Assembly: GCA_031310005.1 (NCBI GenBank)
Contig: CM062381.1
Span: 3,038,001-3,102,000 of the forward strand
DNA length: 64,000 bases
Reading direction: 5' to 3'
From: Dactylellina haptotyla
Taxonomy: Eukaryota; Ascomycota; Orbiliomycetes; Orbiliales; Orbiliaceae
In this document: in pieces, positions 11,245 through 22,889 of the stretch
Numbering within the stretch: position 1 is the first letter of the stretch
Layout of the letters: each line of letters begins with the position of its first letter
Translations under genes and position numbers: made by a program
Notes under the pieces: model-generated
Databases searched by the model: none
What the model was told of the DNA's origin: nothing
The model's input: the letters and a program-made list of their open reading frames with translations, nothing else

Positions 11245-11787
11245 CTAGGCTTTCTCTTTCAGCCATTCCTGTATTTCCGCACCACCATACCAAATATCTT
11301 TCCCTAGCCCTTTAGCGCGTAGCTCTTCCAGAACCTCCAGGCACCATTTTTGACAATTCCATTGTCCTTCACCGCCCTTGTTCTCATCTTTTTCGATGTA
11401 TACTTTTCGGCAGGCATCTTCAAACGCTTGCAGAACGTTTGTGTCTCCATCGTTCTTGATGCTACCGATTTCTAGCTTCGAAACAACGAGTTGCGCTGAC
11501 GCGCCATCGGTCTCGGCTTCTTCGTCTGCGAGTTCCGGGCGTTCTGGGGTCGGCTCTGTGTCTTGATGTGCCGGAGTAGCTTTCATTTCCTTCCCGGGCT
11601 CTTCATTACTAGCATCTGCATCCTCCGGTCCGGGGTAATAGTATCCTCCCGGCATACCCCGTAGCTGGTGCTTGATACATTTGGGGTGATCGATCTCGAT
11701 TAGAAATGCCCAGTGGTAAGCTTTCGTGCGATGTGTTTGCCAGTCGGTGCCACGAGTGTAAGTTACAAGGTAGAGAGAGTAGGACAT
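11245..11787 (-). CDS. Unknown fungal protein, 180 residues
   Basis: Single exon from the ATG at 11787 to a stop at 11245. The N-terminal part (residues 1-52) has aromatic beta-strand-like segments (SLYLVTYTRG, YHWAFLIEID) and a Gly/Tyr motif GMPGGYYY. Residues 55-97 are an acidic, Pro/Glu-rich low-complexity insert. The C-terminal part has NCQKWCLEVLEELRAKGL and ends in an acidic helix. The plan of a short beta core followed by a Cys/Trp helix resembles a set of uncharacterised fungal proteins, but I cannot name the family. No signal peptide or membrane segment. It is isolated from its neighbours by more than 1 kb on each side. Confidence 0.65.
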   Translation of the reverse strand: MSYSLYLVTYTRGTDWQTHRTKAYHWAFLIEIDHPKCIKHQLRGMPGGYYYPGPEDADASNEEPGKEMKATPAHQDTEPTPERPELADEEAETDGASAQLVVSKLEIGSIKNDGDTNVLQAFEDACRKVYIEKDENKGGEGQWNCQKWCLEVLEELRAKGLGKDIWYGGAEIQEWLKEKA

Positions 11788-12927
11788 CTTTGGGAGTTGT
11801 GGAAGGGCGGCTATATCAAGGGCGAAATATTTCGCCGGTTCTTTAGTTGTCTTCAGGATACATTTATAAGCATGATCGAGGCTGGTAATTCCTGTTGCTC
11901 CTCTTCTACATATGCGTTAACGTTCCCCGGATGTTGTATGCCACACAGTCGCCAACACGAGGCGTTATGTTTGCTCATTATTGGTCCGGGGTCTGTGGCA
12001 CGAGTCGCGAAACTCAGCACTTTCTTGGATTTATTCGCATTTTCTAAATTAGGTAAATTCACCTAGTATTGGCTTTTCTTCCAAGCTTCTAACTACATGT
12101 ATATATGTGCGAGCTCGAATTTTAATAATTTCTATACTCGTGCGAAAGAATAGCACAATTATAAGACTAACTGGTGCCCCAGAGAAACAAACTATATGCC
12201 TCATAGACTGCACACATACAGATGATGCATGCGCAATAGCTCGATCTGCGAAGGCCGCGAAAAGTCCCTCAGACCAAGCGAGATGTGGGGCATCTTGATT
12301 GATCTGATAAAAAATCTGCATGTGGTGTTGCAGGCAAACCCTGGTTTCGTCCGATGCTCAAATTTTTTTGACTCTTCTTGATGGCGCATACAACTGCCCA
12401 GATAATTTCGCGCATAGTAAGAATTAAAGCTAAACCAGCCTGCTATAAAATGTTCCATCCCGTCGAACTTGATCTTCGACTAGCTTTATTCCTTCTCCCG
12501 GCCCAGAAGCCACCGTAGTCGACCTCCTTGTAACGCTGTTCAAACGGAGCTCGGTCTTCGCGCAAAGACATTTGGTAATTTCGTCATACCAACCACCGTT
12601 TCGACGTAACTCGTCTTCTTGCCGCCTCACATCCTAGCAATTTTCAGCTGGAATAAAAATTAAAAAAACCTTCATATACCTCCTACACAGTAACATGTTC
12701 GGAAGAGGAAGCTGACAGCAAAGCATCCTTCCCGAGCTGATATTTAGCGTAGATTTGGCGTAAATCTATTCTATTATCGCCGAAGGAACCCGCTTTAGCT
12801 TGGGAGTTTATTCTCACTACCCGCTTTATCTTATAAGATCCGCTCCGGGTCCCAGGATAAGATCCATCTCATCGGTAGATAGATAGATCTCCCTAAACTA
12901 TTCAATCAACTACTCTTCCGGCCAGAA
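11788..12927. other. Divergent intergenic region
   Basis: A 1.14 kb shared upstream region of the 180-residue gene (-) and ORT1 (+). Short frames on both strands overlap one another and look like noise. It holds a small GATA-motif cluster close to ORT1, listed separately. Confidence 0.5.
12826..12886. promoter_or_regulatory. Cluster of GATA-factor motifs upstream of ORT1
   Basis: Three matches to HGATAR lie 42-102 bp before the ORT1 start: one on the minus strand at 12826-12831 and two overlapping AGATAG copies at 12877-12886. HGATAR is the site of AreA/NIT2-type nitrogen regulators. A link to nitrogen control of an arginine-pathway carrier is inference; such short motifs also occur by chance. 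Confidence 0.3.
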
Positions 12928-14108
12928 ATGGGCGATGTACTCGAACCCCTCGCCGCTGCTAAAGATGGGCATGCGGTCACTGCTGTGAAGGATATCGCCT
13001 ACGGCTCCGTACGTCTATACCACCCAACCTCCGAGTTTTTCGCCATAACTTGGAGATTTGCAGCGCTAATTCGGAACAATTCTATAACTCTAGTTCGCGG
13101 GTATGGTAGGCAAATTTATCGAGTACCCATTCGACACCGTCAAAGTCCGTCTGCAGACCCAATCCAATTTCAAAGGTCCCCTCGACTGCTTTACCCAGGG
13201 TCTTCGAAATGATGGTATAACTGGCTTATACCGAGGAATCGCACCGCCCCTCGTCGGCGCAGCGGCAGAGAACGCAGGGCTGTTCTTTAGTGTACGACCT
13301 CCCAAATCATACATTCACCCAATTCCTGATCCCCCAAGAGTCTAATAATATATATCCAAAATAGTACACAATCTCGCAAAATGTCCTCCGAAAACTCGCA
13401 TACTCGAACTACGACCCCAATGAAAAGCTTCCCATGCCAGCACTCCTCGGGTGCGGCGCAGTCTCAGGCGCATTCTGCAGTCTAATCCTCACCCCCATCG
13501 AGCTCATCAAATGCAAGATGCAAGTCCAAGCCGTCTCCCACGAGTCGGCTGCCACCACCGCTGCTTCCGCAAGGGCCTCAGCGACAGGATACACCCCAGC
13601 TCTCGGAAGGGCATACACGACCGCCACACTCCAAAGACCACGATATGCAGGCCCGATTGCACTCATCAGCGAAGTCATCAAAGTCCACGGCATCAGCGGC
13701 ATGTGGCACGGGCAAATGGGTACCTTCCTGCGCGAAACCGGCGGCTCAGCAGTCTGGTTCGGCTCGTACGAATACGTCTCCCTCACCTTCCGACAACTCG
13801 GCGCAAATGCGGCGGGGATACCAAAGGAAGGAAATACAGCCGGCGAGATGATGGTTGCGGGTGCCTGTGCGGGTGTTTGCTACAACGGTGTGTTATTCCC
13901 TGCGGATACGATCAAGTCGCGCATGCAGACTGCGGCGGTGGGGAGCGTGGGACACAAGCAGATGGGGTTCTGGGATACTGGGGTGGATATCTACAGGAGC
14001 GCTGGAGTGAGAGGCTTGTATAGGGGATGTGGGATTACAGTGATAAGAGCAGCGCCGGCGAGTGCTGTGATATTCTTGGTGTATGAGACTTTGAAGGCGA
14101 ATTTTTAA
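12928..14108 (+). CDS. ORT1: Mitochondrial ornithine/basic amino acid carrier
   Basis: Exons 12928-13008, 13094-13291 and 13365-14108, both introns in phase 0 (85 and 73 bp), give 340 residues. It is a mitochondrial carrier-family protein with all three repeats: the signatures [20 protein letters not shown] and [10 protein letters not shown] each show the Px[DE]xx[KR] pattern. The first repeat's motif [18 protein letters not shown] and the third repeat match the Ort1/ARG-13 subgroup, which exchanges ornithine (and arginine/lysine) across the inner membrane and so links mitochondrial ornithine synthesis with cytosolic arginine formation. A low-complexity Ala/Ser-rich insert sits in repeat two. 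Length is slightly above the usual 290-330 because of that insert. Confidence 0.9.
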
Positions 14109-14579
14109 GCGGGTGCATAATGTTTTCTTTGAAAAGCGCATAGATAGTGGAGGCAAAGTCGATAGAGGATACCCTTTTTTTTGTTACCATGCGGAGTACT
14201 ATTTCAAAAAAAGTTACCTGAGTTATCTAAAGACTAGATTTTTGTTTAATATAAATCTTTTATAGTCTAGCAATTTATTTACTAGATCTCTAAAATTTCT
14301 TAGATTTGGGAATATAAGGACGTAATATGAATTTAAAAACTAAAATGTACTCAGGATGTCCATGGAAAATCTTAACATAAAACGCCATAGTAGGTGACTT
14401 AATAAACCGGGCTCCTAACTCCGTTGAAAAGAAGGCAAGCAGAAAACAAGACCGATCCCCCAATGCTCCTAAATCGTGTGCATATATATATGTGGTGCAA
14501 AATAAATGCGTGAAAAAGTTGAAGCAAAACCCAAAAGAAATCAATGGCAACCATTTATTATTGCCGGTACACACCAAAC
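14109..14579. other. Intergenic between convergent genes
   Basis: AT-rich 3' flanks of ORT1 (+) and the GRF-finger gene (-). I see no gene. Confidence 0.5.
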
Positions 14580-16539
14580 TTAAGGAACGTAATCGCCATC
14601 TAGTTCCTCTAGTACCTTATTCGCTTGCTTTAGCTTCTCTTCCAACATCTCTTTCTCCATCTCAAGACCCTCCATTTGACAAACTTGTAGTTTCAAGTCA
14701 TCGTTCTCCTTTCTTAGACCTTGAATCTCAATCTGCTGACCGCTTAGACTGGCCCTATCTGCTTGCTGGATGTGTTTGGACGACTCGACTTTATCGTTCA
14801 ATCGCTCAACCTCCTTTAGCAATCCAGCCTTTTCGTCGCTCAATTGTTTGGACATATTGCGGTTCCAGTCGCGGCTGCATTTTGATCGTATTAATATATA
14901 TATTCACTAGTTTGAACCGAGGTAGATAAGACTATTAGGTACTTACGATTGGACATTGCTTTTTTGTTTTTGAGTTATACGCTGAAGAAGGTGTACCATC
15001 TTCGAATTATACGGTTCGGCGAGGTTTACGCCGGCTTCCTGAAGGAGGGCGAGTACTTCCTTCTCCGCATCGATTATATCATCTTGCTGTTGGCGTGATC
15101 TACTTGGAGTGTCTTCTCCTTGCAGAGATAACGCAGGAGTAAGGAATGGATTATTAGGATCTGAGATCTTAGCTGGTACCGACGAGCTGCCAGCTCCAGT
15201 GGATTGCCGTAAATTCAATCGCTTGACTGGAGTGACCGAATTGAACATTGTCTCGGCCTGCATTCTAGCCATCGTCGAAGGGGTCTGCAGCTTCAGACCT
15301 TGAAACTTCGTCGATGGCGTAGTCTCATCTACAATTGTAGACGTGGAACTGAACGACGTCCTCGAAGCAATCATCTCCCTCATAAGCTGTTGTTTGCTTG
15401 GGGAGGTGTTATTCTTCGTCCTCGCTACTTTCCTTGGGGCGTCAAAGTCTTCAGAGTCGCTCCCGTCTGCTTCTTTCTTCTCCTCGTCCGTACTATCCGA
15501 TAATTCTATTATTTTATCTTGCGCCAGTGACGGCAGGGTTGGGTAGGAAACGGTATCCGTCCTTGGTTTCGTATTTTCCGCGTTGTGCTCGTGTGATTTC
15601 TTGCTGGTTGTCCCACCACCGCCTGAAGGCTTGTGGAACCCGTTCAGGCTGTCTGAGATTTTCGTCTGTCTGAGACGACGGGAAGGCGTGCCGGTGTTCA
15701 CGGGCATTTGGCCGTTCGACGATAAAGCTTGCAGTTCTCTTTCTATCGCATCTTCTTTCCAAAGGAAGAACCCGCAACCTTGTCTTTGATTGCCGGCTAC
15801 AGTAGGGAATTTATACAAAATCCGCACCTCCCCCCAAGAGGTGGTGGGTTTAGAGACACCAGTCAGTCTTTGGGCTCTCGCATAGTTAAACCGAACTAAA
15901 CTAAAGGATGACGGCCCGGGGCGCGGGACGGTAGAGTGCCTGAAATTGAACTTTTTCAGGTTTCAGGATTTCTTGGGGTGTGGGTGTTGGTGGGTAACTA
16001 TCTGCGTACGTACAGCTTTTACTGCAGGACCAGACTAGGAATAGAATGACTGTTAGTTTATTTCTAATATAACCACGATTGTGGGCGAGGGGAATTTCAG
16101 ATCCTTCAATGTTTTCTAGCGAGAAGGACTTACACTGACGGCCCTCATTTTTACCAGATTTTCTAACTCTGTTTAAGCCGGCGGGGAGTCTACAGAGCGA
16201 ATTCCGAAATACTCAGTCAGCCAGCGACTCGTATTTTTCCCACCCTTCAAACGGGTGGCTTGCTGCCATGCATACGGCGCATCACGAGCTTTATGCGAGG
16301 ATCTGGTTCGTACCGGGGAGTGCAATTGCCTATCAGCGAGGTTGTTAGCCGCGCGCAATAAAAACCAATAGGTTAAGGATTCAATGAGTATCGTCGCATC
16401 ATGAGAAGTTCGGACGGGGCTGTGAGACGGAACGGCGGGAAGATAACTTACACATCCATTGATTCTTTACGAAAAGGCCGTTCTTCTGTGTAGGGCCCAT
16501 TTTAGATGGAGAGTCGGTGGTGCCATCATCCATCGTCAT
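14580..16539 (-). CDS. GRF-type zinc-finger protein with C-terminal coiled coil
   Basis: Six exons, 16539-16452, 16329-16314, 16189-16134, 16034-16014, 15796-14947 and 14874-14580, give 441 residues; all five junction phases agree. The N-terminus rebuilds a GRF zinc finger: the CNC pair (C30, C32) with TPRLPAG following, SGKNEGRQFWSC (C57) and GCGFFLW (C68). No single exon holds the finger; exons of 16, 56 and 21 bp carry its middle. GRF fingers bind single-stranded nucleic acid and occur in DNA-repair and RNA-related proteins. Residues about 90-340 are Ser/Thr-rich and acidic, probably disordered, with short basic patches. The last exon is a long coiled coil (about 345-435). The start could also be the ATG six bases downstream. 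Cellular role is inferred only from the finger. Confidence 0.82.
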
Positions 16540-18411
16540 CGACGAGGACAAATCCCAGTATTGGCGCGCGCGAACGACCCCGGGAGAGCCAAAGACCGTT
16601 TCGAAGCAGCTTGGCTCAAGAACGTAGAAGTTGTAAGAGAGAGAGAACGAAGAGATGAGATTTAAGATTGGATGGGTCTGAATTAAAACGCACCTGGTCG
16701 TAGGAGAGTAGTCACTCTGTGCCGCTGCAGCTGTGTGCTGCATAGCAGGCGGTCCCCTGCAACACCAAACCCAACACACCTCAGCATCATGAACAAGTTA
16801 TATACAAGGCTGCGCTTTTAGAGGATCATATCCTCCTTATGCCCATGTGAGGCTCGAGCGCACTGTTAGAGCCTCCCCAGATTATATGTGAGTCTTACTA
16901 CTCAATCTGGTTCTTTCTACTTTTTTACCGGACATCTAACTATCAAATTTGAAATCAAGGTGTATACGGTTCAGTCAAACATGTCGTTCGTTCATATAGG
17001 GTAGACTGCCACCTGTGTCGAGCTGGCTATATATCAATCAATACATGCATACATGCGAGATAGGCTTACTAGCCAACGAGATTCTCAAGTTCTCTTCACC
17101 AAGATATGTTTTTATGTAATTATATAGACCAGTGGGTAGAAATGTCACACCATTCGAACATTCAGAGTTATAGCGATGCATGTATACAGCACCAAGTGAT
17201 CAAAAAAGGCTCGGAATACAGCCTGGAACAGAGGCACTTACATTACGTAAACTGGAGAATGCTGCTTCCTGCACCTTTGTGACACGATAAAAATGCTCAC
17301 GCGACACAAAACAGGAGAATTGGGCCTAGCTAACCGGGAGAATTTGCGAACAGGTATAGGAATTAGAGAGTCCCTTGACCTTGTAGGGTAACACAAAGCT
17401 AGTATTACCTGGACGATTATGTATTTACATATGTCCTGACTCGTACCATAGCGCCTTAAAAAGAACGTAGTTACAATACACGGGCGTTCGCGAACTACGA
17501 GTCCGACAATCTGGGGTAAATGGGCCAGAACGCTTAGAACCGCACAGCGCGGTGCCGACACCGAACCAATGCAGTGCATATGCGGGCGGCCGTGTGTTGT
17601 CTCTCCCCAGTCGTCCGCCGACTAGTTGAATTCCCGTCAGAGCGTCATCGTGCATGGCCCGCGTACAATAGCCTTGAAGAAACATATAAATATGAGCAAA
17701 TGGATTCAGCTCCGGAACAAGAAGGGTCCTGTGACATGAATCCAGACCTCTTTCCGTTTCTCATCCGTCAGCACAATCGATCGCGTCCCTTTCCCTTCCG
17801 CTCCAATGGACCTCATGATCGCTCTTCTCCCTCCTCCAATCTGGACCAGAGGGGAGTCTCGTGCCGAAAACAAGCCTCTTTCGAGAAACCACAGCTAGTC
17901 GAGAAAAGTGCAACCAGCCCTTCTCTCCCGTCTTAGTTTCCCTGAAATATTACGGCATTGTGAACCAAGCTTACGGTTACGATTGATAACTCCCATCGCT
18001 CCCATTGGATTGTTTCCATTTTCGGAACTCGCCCGGCATACGACCCTGGGAATTCGGTGTCCGCCTAACTGAGCAAGTCGAATCAAGCAGCTGTGTCTGC
18101 TTAGATTCGAGCTGGAATGCGCCTTCTCCAACCCCCCTTCTTCTGACGTAGTCGTAACTTTATATATAGCCCGTTCGTTCCTCAACCATGTTCGTTGCTT
18201 ATAACATTTACCACCGCCCGGACAGCATACCCCTTTCAATTACGGACCACTCGGGATATCGATATCAGTGCCAATTGATAAGCATTCAGCTCGACTAACT
18301 AGCTAGCTAAGCTTCCCAAATACGCCGCCGCTTCAGCAACCTCAACCACTTTCAACATACTATTAGACCCCAATTGAAAGTTCCCATACAGAATATTCTA
18401 GGGGAAACAAA
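16540..18411. other. Divergent intergenic region
   Basis: A 1.87 kb region upstream of both the GRF gene (-) and CDD1 (+). Overlapping frames on opposite strands around 17.2-18.2 kb (up to 120 codons) lack good starts and known motifs, so I do not call them. CT-rich stretches near 17.75-17.85 kb are the only visible bias. Confidence 0.45.
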
Positions 18412-19092
18412 ATGTCCGACCCAACCACAACCCGCACCTACGGCCTCACAGCGTCAGAGATCTCTAATCTCGGCGAAAAGGCTACCGCGGCCAAATCCCT
18501 CGCCTACTGCCCGTACTCCAACTTCCGCGTCGGCTGCGCCCTCCTCTGCGAGGACGGGGAGGTCGTCCTCGGCGCGAACATCGAGAACGCGAGCTACCCG
18601 GTCACCATCTGCGCGGAGCGCACTGCGTTCTCCAAGGCGATCGTTGAAGGGCGGAAGCGGTTTCGCGCCGTCGGGGTCTGTACTGATATCAGTCCGCCAG
18701 CGTCGCCGTGCGGGATGTGTAGGCAGTTGTGAGTATTTAATTCCGGTCTTACTTTATACACATGCCTTTCTCTCTCTTTTCATTTCATTTGTTTAAATTT
18801 TAGATGTATCACGGAGAGCACTATCTTAACGGATCACAGAGAATAACTTGCTAATATATGGATAAAATTAAACAGCATCCGCGAGTTTTGTGATTTGAAT
18901 ACCCCGATATTCATGTGGGACAAGGACGGACAGTATGTCGTTATGCCACTAGAAAAGGTACGCTCCATCCCTCCTGGACAGATATAAAACCTTCCCATAG
19001 AATTTGAAAAGCTAATAATATACTCCGAACAGTTACTACCAATGTCATTCGGACCCGAGCAGTTACATAAGCCTGATCCGGCCAGCAAATAG
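18412..19092 (+). CDS. CDD1: Cytidine deaminase
   Basis: Exons 18412-18728, 18876-18957 and 19033-19092 (introns 147 and 75 bp) give 152 residues, close to the usual 140-150. It catalyses deamination of cytidine and deoxycytidine to uridine and deoxyuridine in pyrimidine salvage. The zinc site is clear: the CAE motif in TICAERTAF with the catalytic glutamate, and PCGMCRQ supplying the other two cysteine ligands. The second motif's next residues (CRQF-IREFC) are restored only by the first splice. The N-terminal YCPYSNFRVG segment that packs at the active site is also present. Start context CAAAATG is favourable. Confidence 0.93.
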
Positions 19093-19853
19093 ATAACTTA
19101 GGAGTAGGGAAATGTGTTTCCATCGTCTACAAGTGTAGATTCACAAGTGCGCGAGCGCATTGCATGTTCGATGACATAGAGAATATGAAATCTCACTAGC
19201 TGGCAAGCTCTGAAGATTACGAGAATTAAATTTATGTGATTACGGAGTTTTTGTTTTGTACCAAAGTATTTTTCGGTTCATTTCAGTTCGATATTTTGAG
19301 ACATGTCTTTTTTATAGTGAAGAGTGGAATATGTATGTCTCACAAGGTTCAGACACCAAGATGAATCGAGAATACAAGTACAACTTTTTTTGCACGAAAA
19401 ACATACAAGCGGCAAAAAAAAGGGAACGAAAAAGGATTTAGTTATTACAAAACGAATGCCGCTTTTGGGTATATGAAAAAAAAAAGTTGCAACAGAGGAA
19501 CGATAATGGATAAAAGGCAAATTCACTACTATAACCGATATATCGATAAAGAATGCAAGGCAATCCTTGCGGCGGGCTATCGGGTAAGAAAAGTCAAGTG
19601 ATCGGTGCCGGACGCTGGGCGGGGATCGCAGAATCTCAAGCAGTAAGAAAGGTTCAAACAGATATATTGATGCTGAAGAATAGTATAAAGCCGTTTCTGG
19701 AGTATATCATCTCGAAAAAATTGGAAATAATATGGTAGGTAGGTAAAATGGTATCGCAGCTACGGGGAGCCGAATTGGGAAAGAAAAATCGGTGTTCAAA
19801 ATGAAACTCTCAATTCTAATTCTGAAGCGAACGGATATGTCCTCTTTTCCTGT
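19093..19853. other. Intergenic between convergent genes
   Basis: 3' flanks of CDD1 (+) and MPO1 (-), AT-rich with several A-runs. I see no gene. Confidence 0.5.
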
Positions 19854-20902
19854 TTATTTTGGCTTGCCATTGGTAGCGCTGCCGTTTGTGGCCTTCTTTT
19901 CCTTGGAAGCTCTGAATTTGGCGATCTCCTTAACGACCGCGGCGTCGATTCTCGAGCGGAGCTCAGGGCGGTAGCCCATTGAGAAGAGAAGCTAGAATTT
20001 TTGTTAGAATCGGACTCTTTTTTTTCTTTTAAATGAGGCTAGAGCTGTGGGGTTACGAGCTTACCTCAAACCAGACGAAAAATGGTGCTAAGAAGAAAGC
20101 TTGGAAGATGTTGTCCAAGAGAGCTGCCAAACTCGTTAATAACTCCCCCTTTTTTAAAAAAAACTTTGATGGATAAGCTTGGTATCTACCTGGGCTTCGA
20201 TGCTCGAAAGCTCCGTGACCGACGAACTGGAAGATCCACGAAGCGAGGTGCACGGCGAGAGCGACCTTGTTGGCTTCCATACCGTAAGTATCATGGAGGT
20301 AGTTCATGTAGGCGGTGCCTGCGAACATTAGCGGAGCGACAAGTGCGCCGGCCACGGGTTCCATGAGGATATAGAGAACGGAATATAGGAAACAGGCGAT
20401 GGTTCCCAGGTTGAGAGGCAAGTATGGAAGCTCCACCAACGAGCCGGTATTCGTTCCCTGCGGGAGACGGAGATGTTAGGCAAATTAATCACTTCGGTGT
20501 TGAGAATCCCGGAGAGCCCGTCGGCGAACCCTAAAGCCGAAAAAAAATAAACATTTTAGAGGGAAGGGGAACATACGAAGAGAAAAGCGGTCATCAATAT
20601 TAAGGGGACGAAGACCATATGAATTCCCTTGTTGACCTGTTAAAAAAGATGGTAAGTATGCTACGGCGTGGAGGTCAAACTGGCTCGAGTTTGAGCTGCG
20701 ATGGAGCGTTATCGATTGCTATCCGTACCTGGTTATGGTGATAGGCACCATACTGCGACGACGGGGAAGATAGTATGTTAGCTCACAAGACCACATAGGG
20801 GCGGATTTTCCGGAGGCCGGAGAATTCGCATGTTTGTGGGATGTGTTTTTATATATATGGACGTACAAAGGTGAGCTGTTTCTCGAGGTCCAAGCTAGGC
20901 AT
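19854..20902 (-). CDS. MPO1: Mpo1-like 2-hydroxy fatty acid dioxygenase (DUF962)
   Basis: Six exons, 20902-20867, 20752-20729, 20636-20577, 20457-20190, 20123-20065 and 19991-19854, give 194 residues with matching phases. The family is an ER-membrane, iron-dependent dioxygenase that shortens 2-hydroxy fatty acids by one carbon in phytosphingosine breakdown. Signature stretches are all rebuilt: LEKQLTF / YGAYHHNQ / VNKGIHMV, then [21 protein letters not shown] and the C-terminal GYRPEL. Histidines in YHHN, GIHM and GHGAFEHR are the likely metal ligands. Four hydrophobic segments fit a multi-pass protein. Exon 2 is only 24 bp and encodes the eight residues holding the HH pair. Confidence 0.9.
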
Positions 20903-22105
20903 CCTGACGGGTGAAAATGCGAACTTTCTGGAACACCGAAGCTGGGAAAATCGGGCGAGCGGACGGGACTGCTGGAAGATTGGAAGATCTGAAGAACGGG
21001 AGGATGTTCTCGAGAACGAAGCTGGGGACCACGAGGAGGAGGGGGCAGAATGGCTTTTCTGGTGGTCAGGACAGCATGCATGCAGGTTTTTTTATCCTGA
21101 GAGGGCGGTGGTGGAGGTGGACTTTAATGGTGGGAGGCTTCCCCGGCGTGCTTAAGTATACCAGCTCGATTGCCGGTTGGGGCGGGTGCCACTTAAAATG
21201 CGCATCAGTCCACCGATCAGTGAATTGAGACATCGCCCGTTCGGCCAACCTCACCGAATCCAACAGAGAAAACGGCAGCCGGTGCCAGGCTGAGCACGGC
21301 ATGTCTACGCACTCGTCCGGCAGCAGCCTCCCTCTGTTACGACGACGACGACGGACGGGGCATCTACGGGACAGCCTACGGTGAATGGATTGGGAACGAG
21401 GATATCCATCGCGGCCGGCCGAAGCACTCGATGAACTGCCCTCTTCGCATGACGACAGACAGCCATCGGGCTAGCTGTCCAGTCACATGGAAATTATCTG
21501 TTAAGGGCAGCTTGGGCTCGCAGAGTTTTTGGGTAAGTCGCGGGCGAGGAAACGAGCCGACTGGCAAGCTAAATGCTTAAAATCAGCTGAGACGTCAAAC
21601 CGAACAACTAGCCCAACCCAACAGCCCACCCTGGGCCGGGCTGCACATATGACAGACATATGCCTAGGTTTAGGAGAAAATTTTTTTGTATTAAACAAGA
21701 AATTTGTATTTCCCCGGGACCTGTCAAATAAAGATTGCATTCGACGGGACAAAATGTTGGGGGGCATGGGAAGGGTTTTGCGGGGTATTTCAAGGCTTGC
21801 CCGGATTGGTAACGGGGAAACGATGATACGAGATAGTCGATAAGAGGATGATACGATAGTTGTAACTTGTAATTCGACTATTTACAGAGCATTTACCGTA
21901 GACGCTTCGTAGGCTGCCAGTATGCCTCGCGGGAGGGCGTATTTTGGTTATACGACCGAAAATAGAAATATATAAAAATATATAGGGCCAAGTTTAACTG
22001 GATGAAGAAGCCGGTATGCCATATCTTGCGTGTACATGCTAATATTCACATGCCGTATCCGCACCGTACAAATTTACACTTTTATATATACTGAATTAAG
22101 TCCGC

Positions 22106-22119
22106 ATATATATATATAT
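22106..22119. repeat. (AT)7 microsatellite
   Basis: Seven perfect AT units in the spacer upstream of RPB7. Confidence 0.85.
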
Positions 22120-22314
22120 GTATGCATGCCAGTTGCTCGCCCGATGCTGATGAATCCCGTGATGGCGGTTTGCCGTGCTGGGAGCTGCGTTGGGCGGCGC
22201 AGTTTGTAGTCCGGCTGGGCCCGGCTGGCTTCGAAAGCGGTGCGTGCAGGCGCGCGTCGCCAGAAAAAATATTTTAGCTGCAGCTGGCTGGGTGTTTGTC
22301 ACAAGCCAGCCAGC

Positions 22315-22700
22315 CCTACGAACGAACCCCCGTCCGCCTGTCCGCCTGTCCGTCTGCCAACCACACACATCAATCAATCAACCGTCCTCCAACAACCTCC
22401 ATCCTGATCACCCTCGTCCCGTCCCCTCGTCCCCCCCGGTTCGCTCTCCGTCCTCTAGCTTAGCCGTCGCATATCTCGACTAGCAGCCGCCTCGCTCTGA
22501 ATCGCCGCTGCATGCGATATCAGATTCATTCCTTTCCACGCGCGTGGCCGTCGTTCGATTCGACCTTTTCCTCCCTTGTCATTCGTTGATCACACACACC
22601 CATCCATCCTTAGAGCCTCACCATCTCTCTCTCTCTCGACAGGATCCGCTGTATACATACCCTTCTCTCCCGTCATCGAATTAAGGCTCGGATCAGGCTC
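22315..22700 (+). promoter_or_regulatory. Pyrimidine-rich tract upstream of RPB7
   Basis: About 390 bp dominated by C and T, including a short tandem of CCGCCTGT at about 22338-22353 and a (CT)n run near 22627-22638. CT-rich tracts are common just upstream of transcription starts in filamentous fungi. The transcript start itself is not visible from sequence alone. Confidence 0.4.
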
Positions 22701-22889
22701 TGAACACGCGCTGCGCCCATTCTGCTTTCTCACGAATCTACGATAGTTACCTCCTTCGACGTTGCAGTTTTTTTTTAATAGTTCCTTTACAACTTCGTCA
22801 AGCAGCTAGCATATACGAACGAATCCTGTGACGAAAAAGAAAGCCACCCGTATCCGTCCGCGCCGGCCGCACGCTTCCCCTCCTTCGCC

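Larger units (their letters stand above)
20903..22889. other. Long divergent intergenic region
   Basis: A 2 kb region upstream of MPO1 (-) and RPB7 (+). It holds an (AT)7 run at 22106-22119 and a long purine-poor stretch from about 22.31 to 22.70 kb, likely part of the RPB7 promoter or leader. Frames here start with non-ATG codons and show no family. I see no gene. Confidence 0.5.

Noticed and set aside
13451-14023. A 190-codon second frame inside ORT1
   Set aside because: Shifted frame of the ORT1 third exon; His/Arg/Ser-rich shadow product.
17574-17936. A 120-codon plus-strand frame in the spacer before CDD1
   Set aside because: Starts with GTG, has no splice signals or family, and overlaps a minus-strand frame of similar quality.
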